From: Verrucomicrobiales bacterium
GTDB taxonomy: Bacteria > Verrucomicrobiota > Verrucomicrobiia > Verrucomicrobiales > SLCJ01
Direction: 5' to 3'
Assembly (NCBI GenBank): GCA_007125835.1
Contig: SLCJ01000178.1
Coordinates: forward strand, 1-8,547
DNA length: 8,547 nt
In this document: one piece after another, positions 1-6,402 of the stretch
How positions within the stretch are numbered: position 1 is the stretch's first letter
How the letters are laid out: each line of letters starts with the position of its first letter
Position numbers and translations under genes: made by a program
The notes under the pieces: model-generated
Seen by the model: only the letters and a program-made list of their open reading frames with translations
Told to the model about the DNA's origin: nothing
Database searches by the model: none

Positions 1-1178
1 CCGAAGTGGTGGGCGGCGGCGTGTTCGGCTTCGCGGGTGACAGTGTGGAGCGGGACTTTGTGGGCCTCGGCGGCGGCGCGGCAGGCTTCGTATTCGGCGG
101 TGGCGCGGCGCGCGCCGCCGGGGAGGATGGCGACTTTGACCGGGATCGGGCCGAAGCGGGTTTCGACGGTGGCGGACTCGCGGGGCAGGGCGTCGCGGCG
201 GGTGTCGCTGCGGCGCACGCCGAGGGTGGCGGTTTCCTCAAAGAGCAGGCGTTCGAGGCGGTCGGCGTCGTCGGGGCGGGCCAGCACGCGCAGCACATGA
301 GCAGGGCGGTCTTTCTTCATTTGCGCCGGCATGGCGATCACATCGAGCGCGCCTTCGTCCATCAGACGGCGGCAGGCATGGCCGATGGCTTCGCCGCGCT
401 CGTTGTCGAGGTGGGTTTCGATCACAGTGATCGTTTCCGTGGTCCAGTCGCCTCCGCCATGGTCGGCGGCCTCGCCGAGAAAGAGGCGGAGCACGTTGGG
501 GATAAGCAGGTCGCGGGTGCCGGCTCCGTAACCGACCGTGCCGAGCGTCATGGCGGGCAGCGGCCCCCAGGCGTCGGCGAGTTCGACAAGCAGCGCGGCA
601 CCGGTGGGGGTGACCAATTCGGCATCCACCGGCGAGCCATGGATGGGCACACCGCGCAGCAGGCCCACGGTGGCGGGCGCGGGCAGCGGGATGCGGCCGT
701 GCGCGCCCGTAACAAATCCACGCCCCATCGGCAGCGGCGAGACGACGACCCGACCGATGCCAAGCGCCTCGACGCCGGCAAGCGCACCGACGACATCGAC
801 CATGGCATCGATGCCGCCGACTTCGTGGAGGTGGACTTTGTCGGCTGGCTGGCCGTGGATAGCTCCCTCGGCTTCGCAGATGCGGGTAAACACGCGCATC
901 GCCCTTTCCTTGACGCTGTCGGAAGCCTCGGAACCCATGACGATCTCACGGATGTCGGCGAGGTGGCGTTCCGGCGCGTCGTCGTGGGCGTGCACGTCCA
1001 CTTTGGTGGCGCCGAATCCGTTTTTTGAAACGCGGTTGATGTGGAGGTGAAAGCCGTCGAGGCGGAGTTTGGCGAGTTCGGCTTTGAGTGATTCGGCGGG
1101 CAGGCCGGCGTCGACGAGCGCGCCGAGGATCATGTCGCCGCTGGCTCCGGCGATGCAGTCGAAATAGGCTGTTTTCAT
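1..1178 (-). CDS. larC: LarC, nickel insertase for the nickel-pincer cofactor (C-terminal end cut by the window edge)
   Basis: I translated 392 codons in one uninterrupted frame from the ATG at 1178-1176 to the left edge; no stop is reached. The N-terminus has the family signature (YFDCIAGASGDM, residues 5-16), followed by HLHEVGGIDAMVD (about 117-128). After a short linker near 236-246 comes the C-terminal half, beginning around TETITVIETHLDNERGEA (about 248-265), and near the edge AEYEACRAAAE (about 361-371), close to the usual protein end. From the family: LarC is a CTP-dependent cyclometallase that inserts nickel into pyridinium-3,5-bisthiocarboxylic acid mononucleotide, giving NPN. In Lactiplantibacillus plantarum the two halves (larC1/larC2) are joined by programmed frameshifting; here they are one frame. 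The start is fixed by the signature and by the TGA/ATG overlap with the preceding larB-tail frame. No Shine-Dalgarno is visible. The rest of the lar operon lies 5 kb away. Confidence 0.95.
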   Translation of the reverse strand, partial: MKTAYFDCIAGASGDMILGALVDAGLPAESLKAELAKLRLDGFHLHINRVSKNGFGATKVDVHAHDDAPERHLADIREIVMGSEASDSVKERAMRVFTRICEAEGAIHGQPADKVHLHEVGGIDAMVDVVGALAGVEALGIGRVVVSPLPMGRGFVTGAHGRIPLPAPATVGLLRGVPIHGSPVDAELVTPTGAALLVELADAWGPLPAMTLGTVGYGAGTRDLLIPNVLRLFLGEAADHGGGDWTTETITVIETHLDNERGEAIGHACRRLMDEGALDVIAMPAQMKKDRPAHVLRVLARPDDADRLERLLFEETATLGVRRSDTRRDALPRESATVETRFGPIPVKVAILPGGARRATAEYEACRAAAEAHKVPLHTVTREAEHAAAHHF

Positions 1179-1262
1179 TTGGCGAGGTGACTGGTGGTAG
1201 TGGGTATGAGCGCGGCGCTGAGGATGCGGTGGGCGGCAGGCGCGGTGCCGAAGCCGTTGTCG
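1119..1262. repeat. Left copy of the larB/larC junction direct repeat
   Basis: Bases 1119-1178 match 6283-6342 at 58 of 60 positions in the same orientation; the differences are at 1135 and 1164. Bases 1221-1262 match 6361-6402 at 36 of 42. Between these blocks the two copies differ in length (42 bases here, 18 on the right). The start-to-start distance of the two copies is 5164 bases. This copy holds the larB tail and the start of the intact larC. Confidence 0.9.
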
Positions 1263-1312
1263 TTGATCGCTTTGCCGGTATTTTCCGAATCAGGCATTCC
1301 GCGTAAAATCAT
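1175..1312 (-). pseudogene. Truncated larB 3' end, open as a 45-codon frame overlapping larC
   Basis: The last part of this frame reads NDNGFGTAPAAHRIL and aligns with NIDNGFGAALAAHRIL at the end of the intact larB. In DNA, 1221-1262 matches 6361-6402 at 36 of 42 positions. The C-terminal tails differ (14 residues here, 6 in intact larB). Upstream of about 1264 the similarity fades; GM-x-x-S near 1288-1300 may be a decayed match to GMLNS of LarB. No catalytic part of LarB is left. The frame has its own ATG at 1312 (another at 1297) and ends in TGA at 1177-1175, overlapping the larC ATG as ATGA. It could therefore be translated as a short leader that couples ribosomes into larC. That role is inference; the larB origin is well supported. 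Confidence 0.75.
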
Positions 1313-1317
1313 GATTT
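1306..1317. promoter_or_regulatory. 12-base perfect palindrome at the start of the larB-tail frame
   Basis: The sequence AAATCATGATTT equals its own reverse complement and stands out as AT-rich in GC-rich surroundings. It contains the minus-strand ATG of the 45-codon frame ahead of larC. It could be an operator or a chance palindrome close to the cargo boundary; only the symmetry is seen. Confidence 0.3.
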
Positions 1318-1503
1318 CAATCCAGCATACGGCAGACCTTCCGCCCGTCCATCGATTTCCCGGCAGCAAGGTGGATAGATCAGGATCAGAAATTGTGGCA
1401 GGAGTTCTTTGGAACGTTCCCCGACAAATCCCCCAAATCCGTTCTCGGGTTGGGGTCAGGTGCTTCCAGATCTCTGTAGTCAAGGCATTTCGCGGACGGC
1501 CGG
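1313..1503. other. Non-coding stretch between the channel gene and the larB remnant
   Basis: About 190 bases without a credible gene and with visibly lower GC than the lar genes. It holds a 10-base palindrome GGAACGTTCC (1411-1420) and a GATCAG tandem pair (1378-1389). I see no convincing terminator or consensus promoter. Because larC has lost its original upstream operon, any dedicated larC promoter would have to lie here; otherwise larC depends on read-through from the channel gene. The left cargo boundary lies within or just below this stretch. Confidence 0.4.
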
Positions 1504-1932
1504 TTAGTCTGGGGCGGCGTTCTTGGCCAGGGTGCGGGAGAAGACGGCGAAGAAGAGCCCGGTCGAGACACCGCACATCAGAATACCGGTCAGCGACTGA
1601 ATGCCCCCCATCAGGCGCCTGTCGTCAGGCAGCAAGACATCGCCGAATCCGGTGGTGGTGTAGGTGACCGAGCTGAAATAGAACGAGGTGGAAAGATCGT
1701 CGAAAGCGCCACTGGCGAAGAAATACACCGCCCATACCATGATCTGGAGCAGATGCAGCAGAATCATCCAAGCGGCGACCTTGACCAGCAGAAGCGTGAT
1801 CTGGGCAGTGCCGGTGTAGAGGCTCATCAGGCGCTTTTTCTTCCACAGGGCGATCAGAAGGGCAAGGCCGCCCGCATGGATGCTCACACAGACGGCCATC
1901 AAACTAAAGGCGGTGATCAGGTTCTGAATCAT
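1504..1932 (-). CDS. Small potassium-channel-like membrane protein (Ion_trans_2 type)
   Basis: A 142-residue protein with three hydrophobic segments: about 5-29, 44-72 and 108-131. The last two flank a re-entrant pore region ending in TTTGFGDV (92-99), which fits the potassium selectivity filter pattern T-x-G-[YF]-G-D. This is the layout of the two-helix pore module (Ion_trans_2 family) with one extra N-terminal helix. A basic patch KKKR (31-34) after the first helix probably faces the cytoplasm. No cytosolic RCK/TrkA_N or cyclic-nucleotide domain follows, so gating cannot be predicted. The start is the ATG at 1932-1930; no clear Shine-Dalgarno precedes it. The gene is divergent from the efflux genes and points toward larC, so its transcript may supply larC. 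Its base composition is lower in GC (32 of 60 in the sampled stretch 1681-1740) than larE. Ion selectivity is inferred from the filter only. Confidence 0.85.
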   Translation of the reverse strand: MIQNLITAFSLMAVCVSIHAGGLALLIALWKKKRLMSLYTGTAQITLLLVKVAAWMILLHLLQIMVWAVYFFASGAFDDLSTSFYFSSVTYTTTGFGDVLLPDDRRLMGGIQSLTGILMCGVSTGLFFAVFSRTLAKNAAPD

Positions 1933-2066
1933 GAAATCACGGGTGGCGGGATGGCAAACACGGACACAGACCGGGGAACTCTTTCCGCGCCGTGATGGTG
2001 CAAATTTTAGTTTTCCCAGCGAAAGATCGGGTTGTGGAAGTATTCGCGAACGCTACACTTTTCCTC
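1933..2066. promoter_or_regulatory. Divergent intergenic region serving the channel gene and the efflux operon
   Basis: This 134-base gap lies between two outward-pointing starts, so promoters for both directions should be here. A possible plus-strand promoter is TTGTGG (2032-2037), a 16-base spacer, then TACACT (2054-2059). Its start site would fall about at the ATG at 2067, which would give a leaderless mRNA. For the minus strand, TAAAAT (complement of 2004-2009) resembles a -10 box but lacks a good -35. No operator or regulator gene is recognised. Confidence 0.35.
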
Positions 2067-3170
2067 ATGACTTCAAAAGGGCGTTTTTCCCGTCGTTTCC
2101 GTTCCCTCACCTATGCGGCGGTCGCCTTGTTGATCGTGTCGTGTTCGCAGGACGAGCCACCTCCGCCGACCATTCCTGCGGTGAGCACTTTCTCACTGGC
2201 GGCACCGGGCGAGCGGCCGTTCCGCTCGTTTCCTGGCGAACTGGCGGCCGCCAGCACCGCCTCCCTTTCGTTTGACGTGCCGGGGCGCATCATCGAGCTG
2301 CCTGCGGAGCCCGGGCAGTTTTTCAGCCAGGGCGACCTGCTGGCCCGGCTCGATCCGGAAACCTTCGAGGCGCAGGTGAGTGCCGTGACGGCACAATCGG
2401 AGGCGGCGCGCCGCGAACTCGAGCGCCGCCAGGGCCTGCGCGAGCAGGGGGCAGTTTCGCAAAGCGAGCTGGACCAAGCGCAAAGGCTGTTCGATGTGGC
2501 CGAGGCCGATCTGCGCACAGCGCGGCAACGCTTGGCCGACAGTGTGATGCGCGCCCCTTTCGACGGGCGCGTCGGCCAGCGACTGATTTCGAATTTCCAA
2601 ACGGTGCAGCCGACTCAGGTCGTCCTCGTCTTCGTTGATGTCTCGTCGATGGAGGTGAAAATCGACGTTCCGGAGCAGGATTTCACGCTGGCCCGGCGCG
2701 GGGTGACTATCGAGGAGGTCGATGCCGGCATCGAGGCCCTGGTGACCTTCGCCAACCTGCCCGGGCGGTCGTTTCCGCTGCGGCTCAAGTCCTTCGGCAC
2801 CCGTGCCTCGCCGGGATCCCGCACCTTTCCGGTGGTGTTCATGTTCGACCCGCCAGACGAGGTGAATCTGCTGCCCGGCATGACCTGCACGGTGATGGTG
2901 CGGGGCCTGGTCGATGGAGACGCTCCCCTCGGAGCCGGCGTCTATGAAGTGCCCGCCCCTGCCGTGGTGGAATCCGATGGCGCTGCCGGCCTGTGGCGCG
3001 TTTGCCCGGAAACATCCAAAGTTTCCCTCGTTCCGGTGGAAATGCTCGGCATGGCCGACGAATTCATACGGGTGAGTGGCGAGGATCTCAAACCGGGCGA
3101 CACCTTCGTCCGTGCGGGGACGCGCTTCCTTTCGGAAGGCCGGAAAGTACACCCACTGCCGCAAGATTGA
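2067..3170 (+). CDS. RND efflux membrane-fusion protein (HlyD/AcrA type), predicted lipoprotein
   Basis: A 367-residue periplasmic adaptor. I chose the ATG at 2067 because it yields a standard lipoprotein signal: basic n-region (KGRFSRRFR), hydrophobic stretch and lipobox I-V-S-C with Cys26. The upstream in-frame GTG/ATG at 1992/1995 would add 25 residues ahead of that signal. After a proline-rich linker (31-37) come the first lipoyl-like half (about 67-96, with VPGRIIEL and GQFFSQGDLLARLD), an alpha-hairpin (about 98-160, heptad-like, rich in E, R, A and Q), and the second lipoyl half (RAPFDGRVGQR, about 162-172). A beta-barrel and membrane-proximal region follow. In this family the lipid anchor holds the adaptor to the inner membrane, where it bridges the RND pump and an outer-membrane channel. 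The pump gene follows after 48 bases, presumably cotranscribed. No outer-membrane factor lies in the window. Substrate unknown. Confidence 0.9.
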   Translation: MTSKGRFSRRFRSLTYAAVALLIVSCSQDEPPPPTIPAVSTFSLAAPGERPFRSFPGELAAASTASLSFDVPGRIIELPAEPGQFFSQGDLLARLDPETFEAQVSAVTAQSEAARRELERRQGLREQGAVSQSELDQAQRLFDVAEADLRTARQRLADSVMRAPFDGRVGQRLISNFQTVQPTQVVLVFVDVSSMEVKIDVPEQDFTLARRGVTIEEVDAGIEALVTFANLPGRSFPLRLKSFGTRASPGSRTFPVVFMFDPPDEVNLLPGMTCTVMVRGLVDGDAPLGAGVYEVPAPAVVESDGAAGLWRVCPETSKVSLVPVEMLGMADEFIRVSGEDLKPGDTFVRAGTRFLSEGRKVHPLPQD

Positions 3171-3218
3171 CGCCGCCGGGACTTCCACCCCACATCCCCT
3201 TGCGATTTCCGACCCGCC

Positions 3219-6200
3219 ATGAATCCAGCCATAATCGCCATTCGAAAACAGACCATCACCCTGGTGCTCACGGTGTTACTGGTCGTTCTCGGGATCCTCG
3301 CCTACTGCGGCATGCCGCGGCTCGAGGACCCGGAATTCACCATCAAATCGGCGATAGTCCTCACCCCCTATCCCGGTGGGAGCGCCGCCGAAGTCGCCGA
3401 AGAAGTGAGCAACGTCATTGAAATGGCGGCACAAGAACTGGCGCAGCTTGATCGGGTCGAGTCACGCTCCGAGCGCGGGCTCAGCACCGTGCGCATCAAT
3501 ATCCTCGACAGCTACGACCGCCACCAACTGCCGCAGGTGTGGGACGAGATGCGGCGCAAGGTCAACGACGCCCAGCGCAATCTGCCGCCCGGGGCCGGAC
3601 CATCGATTGTCATCGACAATTTCGGTGACGTGTATGGCGTGCTTTTCGCGCTGACCGGCCCGGATTTCTCGATGGCGGAGCTCTATGAGACGGCGAAAAT
3701 GCTGCAGCGAGAGCTTCTTCTCGTCGACGATGTGAAGAAGGTCGAGCTGTCCGGCGTGCAGACCGAGGTCATCTATATTGAAATGCAGCGCGACCGCATG
3801 TCGAGCCTAGGAATTCATCCCAATCAGGTGGCTGCCGCGTTGCGCGAGCAAAATCTCGTGGTACCCTCCGGACGGCTTGATGTCGGCCCGCTGGCCATCA
3901 CCATTGATCCAACCGGTGAGTGGACCGGCACCGGGGATTTTGAGAATCTGATCATCCGCGGCGACACTGCGGGGGCGCTGGTCTTTCTGCGCGACATCGC
4001 CACCGTACGCCGCGACTTCATCGATCCGCCCGCGCCTACCCTGCTACACAACGGCACACCCGCCATCGGCATCGGGATCTCGACCGTGGCCGGTGGCAAC
4101 GTCGTCACGATGGGCGAGGGCATCAAGCAAAGGCTCGCCCAACTCGAGGGCCACATTCCGCTGGGCAAGGAGCTGCACGCGGTCGCCTTCCAGGCCGAGG
4201 CCGTAACCACTGCGATCAACGAATTCGTCGCCAACCTGATCGCGGCCGTTGTGATCGTTTTCGTGGTTCTGCTGGTGGCGATGGGAATACGCAGTGGCCT
4301 GATCATCGGCTTGGTGCTGCTCATCACCATGTGCGGCACCTTCTTGGCCATGCAGTTCACCGGCACCATTCTCGAACGCATTTCCCTCGGTGCCCTGATC
4401 ATCGCGCTGGGCATGCTGGTGGACAACGCCATCGTCATCACCGAAGGCATGCTGATGGCGATCAGGAAGGGAGTGGACCGCCTCCAGGCCGCCCGCGACG
4501 TGGTAGCGAGAACTGCGATTCCACTGCTTGGTTCCACCGCCATCGCCATCCTGGCTTTCGGCGCCATCGGTCTTTCCGAAGACAATGCCGGGGAAATCAC
4601 CCGCTCACTTTTCGTAGTGCTCCTGCTTGCCCTAGGCATGAGCTGGATTACTGCAGTCACCATCACCCCGCTTTTCGGCTACCTTTTTCTCAAGAAGGGG
4701 GCTTCCGGAGACGCGGCTGACGACCCTTATGCCGGGCCCGTATATCAGGGATACCGGCGTCTGCTGCTTTTCTGCCTCGGGCGGCCTGTCGTCTTTCTCG
4801 GTTTGATGGCGGCGCTTCTCGGCGGCTCGATCTACGCCTTCCGTTTTGTGGACCAGAGCTTCTTCCCCGAGTCGACCCGCGAACAGTTCATGGTGGACGT
4901 CTGGCTGCCCGCGAACACCCGCATCGACCAGACCATCGCCGCCTCCGAGAAAATCCGGAAGGAAATCGCCGCGCTTCCGGGCGTGACCCATATCACCACC
5001 ACGGTCGGCCGCGGCGCGCCGCGGTTCCTGCTTACCTATTCGCCGGAGCGCCTCGACAGTGGCTATGCGCAATTCATCGTCGATGTGGACGACCGCTCCC
5101 ACATCGAGGGCGCGCTCGAGGAGGTTCGCCGCGGGATTTCGCCGCGCTTCCCCGACGCCCTGCTCATCCCCAAGCGCTTCCTCCTCGGGCCCGGCGACGG
5201 CGGCCGCATCCAGGCGCGGTTCTCCGGCAAAAACCACGACATGCTCCGCGAACTCGCCGCCCAGGCGAAACAAATCCTGAACGAGGACGGCGGGGCCATG
5301 GGCGTGCGCCTCGATTGCCGCGAGAAAGTCCCCATACTCCGCCCGCAGTTTGCCGAGGCCCCGGCTCGGCTGGCCGGCATCACCCGCTCCGACCTCGGGC
5401 GCGCCCTTGAGACCGCCTTCTCCGGGCGTGCCGTAGGTGTCTATCGCGAGCGCGACAATCGTTTGCCAATCATCGCCCGGGCACCCGCGTCCGAGCGTGT
5501 CAACGCCGATTTCATTCGCGACCAGCAGGTTTTCAGTCCGGTCGCCGACGGTTTCATTCCCATCCGCCAGATCGTTTCGGATTTCACCGTGGCATTCGAG
5601 GATCCCATCATCGAGCGCCGCGACCGGATGCCCACCATCACCGTACATGCCGATCAGGCCACCGGCCTCGCCAGCCAACTGCACGGGCGCGTTAAGGAAC
5701 GCATCGAGGCCATCCCTCTCCCGGACGGCTATACCCTGGAGTGGGGCGGGGAATACGAGAAATCCGCGACGGCGCGGGCATCGGTTCTCGGCGCGCTGCC
5801 TCCCTTTGTCATTCTGATGGTGCTCATTGTCATCGCCCTTTTCAACTGCCTGCGCACCACCGCCATCATCTGGCTCGTCGTGCCGCTGTCGCTTATCGGC
5901 ATCGTCTTCGGCCTGCTCCTTTTCGGCCAGCCCTTCGGATTCATGGCGCTGCTCGGCGCGCTCAGCCTTTCGGGAATGCTGATCAAGAACGCCATCGTGC
6001 TCATCGATGAAATCAACTCCCAGATCGGCGAAGGCAAGCACCGCTGGGATGCCATGCTCGACGCCTCCGTCAGCCGCGTCCGCCCGGTCTCGATGGCGGC
6101 GCTCACCACCATGCTTGGTCTGCTGCCCCTGTTTTTCGACGTTTTCTTCGGCGCCATGGCGGTGACCATCATCTGCGGCCTCGCCTTCGCCACCGCCCTC

Positions 6201-6266
6201 ACCCTCCTCGTCGTACCCGTCCTCTTCACCGTCTTCTTCCGCATCCGCCCGCCGGCACGGGCCTGA
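3219..6266 (+). CDS. RND efflux permease (AcrB/HAE-like inner-membrane pump)
   Basis: A 1015-residue protein, close to the usual 1020-1050 of AcrB-type pumps. TM1 (about 9-31) is followed by the first porter loop (EDPEFTIKSAIV, PYPGG motif), TM2-6 (about 335-480), TM7 (about 515-535), a second porter loop, and TM8-12 to the end. The proton-relay position in TM4 reads GMLVDNAIV with Asp402 and Asn403; AcrB has two aspartates there. The TM10 lysine is present (MLIKNAIV, Lys923). From the family: a proton-driven trimer exporting small molecules from periplasm or membrane through the adaptor and an outer-membrane channel. The sequence does not look like a heavy-metal (CusA) type, but the substrate cannot be read. 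The start at 3219 gives a typical N-terminus; no Shine-Dalgarno is seen. The stop lies only 16 bases from the larC stub at the right cargo boundary. Confidence 0.95.
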   Translation: MNPAIIAIRKQTITLVLTVLLVVLGILAYCGMPRLEDPEFTIKSAIVLTPYPGGSAAEVAEEVSNVIEMAAQELAQLDRVESRSERGLSTVRINILDSYDRHQLPQVWDEMRRKVNDAQRNLPPGAGPSIVIDNFGDVYGVLFALTGPDFSMAELYETAKMLQRELLLVDDVKKVELSGVQTEVIYIEMQRDRMSSLGIHPNQVAAALREQNLVVPSGRLDVGPLAITIDPTGEWTGTGDFENLIIRGDTAGALVFLRDIATVRRDFIDPPAPTLLHNGTPAIGIGISTVAGGNVVTMGEGIKQRLAQLEGHIPLGKELHAVAFQAEAVTTAINEFVANLIAAVVIVFVVLLVAMGIRSGLIIGLVLLITMCGTFLAMQFTGTILERISLGALIIALGMLVDNAIVITEGMLMAIRKGVDRLQAARDVVARTAIPLLGSTAIAILAFGAIGLSEDNAGEITRSLFVVLLLALGMSWITAVTITPLFGYLFLKKGASGDAADDPYAGPVYQGYRRLLLFCLGRPVVFLGLMAALLGGSIYAFRFVDQSFFPESTREQFMVDVWLPANTRIDQTIAASEKIRKEIAALPGVTHITTTVGRGAPRFLLTYSPERLDSGYAQFIVDVDDRSHIEGALEEVRRGISPRFPDALLIPKRFLLGPGDGGRIQARFSGKNHDMLRELAAQAKQILNEDGGAMGVRLDCREKVPILRPQFAEAPARLAGITRSDLGRALETAFSGRAVGVYRERDNRLPIIARAPASERVNADFIRDQQVFSPVADGFIPIRQIVSDFTVAFEDPIIERRDRMPTITVHADQATGLASQLHGRVKERIEAIPLPDGYTLEWGGEYEKSATARASVLGALPPFVILMVLIVIALFNCLRTTAIIWLVVPLSLIGIVFGLLLFGQPFGFMALLGALSLSGMLIKNAIVLIDEINSQIGEGKHRWDAMLDASVSRVRPVSMAALTTMLGLLPLFFDVFFGAMAVTIICGLAFATALTLLVVPVLFTVFFRIRPPARA

Positions 6267-6282
6267 GTATGCGGCCACCGGA

Positions 6283-6342
6283 CGCGCCGAGGATCATGCC
6301 GCCGCTGGCTCCGGCGATGCAGTCGAAGTAGGCTGTTTTCAT
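6283..6342 (-). pseudogene. larC 5' stub (first 20 codons) after intact larB
   Basis: Reading from the ATG at 6342-6340, the first 20 codons are those of larC (MKTAYFDCIAGASGGMILGA) with one replacement, Asp15 to Gly, in the conserved signature, and one silent change. After codon 20 the sequence abruptly stops resembling larC and runs antisense into the 3' end of the RND gene; the frame closes at 6228-6226 after 38 codons. The ATG still overlaps the larB stop as ATGA, so this is the original operon junction with the body of larC removed. The 20-residue piece cannot function as LarC. Confidence 0.9.
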
Positions 6343-6402
6343 GGGGAAGGGTCGGGTTGCAGGATGCGATGAGCGGCAAGGGCGGCGCCGAAACCGTTGT
6401 CG
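6283..6402. repeat. Right copy of the larB/larC junction direct repeat
   Basis: This is the partner of 1119-1262 in the same orientation. It contains the larC stub (6283-6342), an 18-base segment, and a block (6361-6402) inside the 3' end of intact larB. The longest uninterrupted identity between copies is 28 bases (6300-6327 with 1136-1163). It marks the right edge of the inserted efflux/channel segment. Confidence 0.9.

Noticed and set aside
6..1028. Long plus-strand open frame opposite larC
   Set aside because: It is the codon-aligned antisense of a GC-rich gene. Its Gly/Ala/His-rich product matches no family I know, whereas the minus strand gives clear LarC along its whole length.
1136..1163. 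Phage-type attachment core (28 bases identical to 6300-6327)
   Set aside because: No integrase lies in the window, and the similarity extends well beyond the core into coding sequence, which fits homologous recombination better. It is not excluded if an integrase lies elsewhere.
1386..1571. 61-codon minus-strand frame across the channel gene's 3' end
   Set aside because: It overlaps the channel gene out of frame, has no recognisable motif and no plausible start signal.
1992..2066. Earlier GTG/ATG start for the efflux adaptor
   Set aside because: It would put 25 residues ahead of a well-formed lipoprotein signal peptide, so 2067 is preferred.
4632..6278. 548-codon minus-strand open frame inside the RND gene
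   Set aside because: It is antisense to conserved RND sequence and codes for a low-complexity acidic product without domains; it is an effect of GC-rich codon usage.
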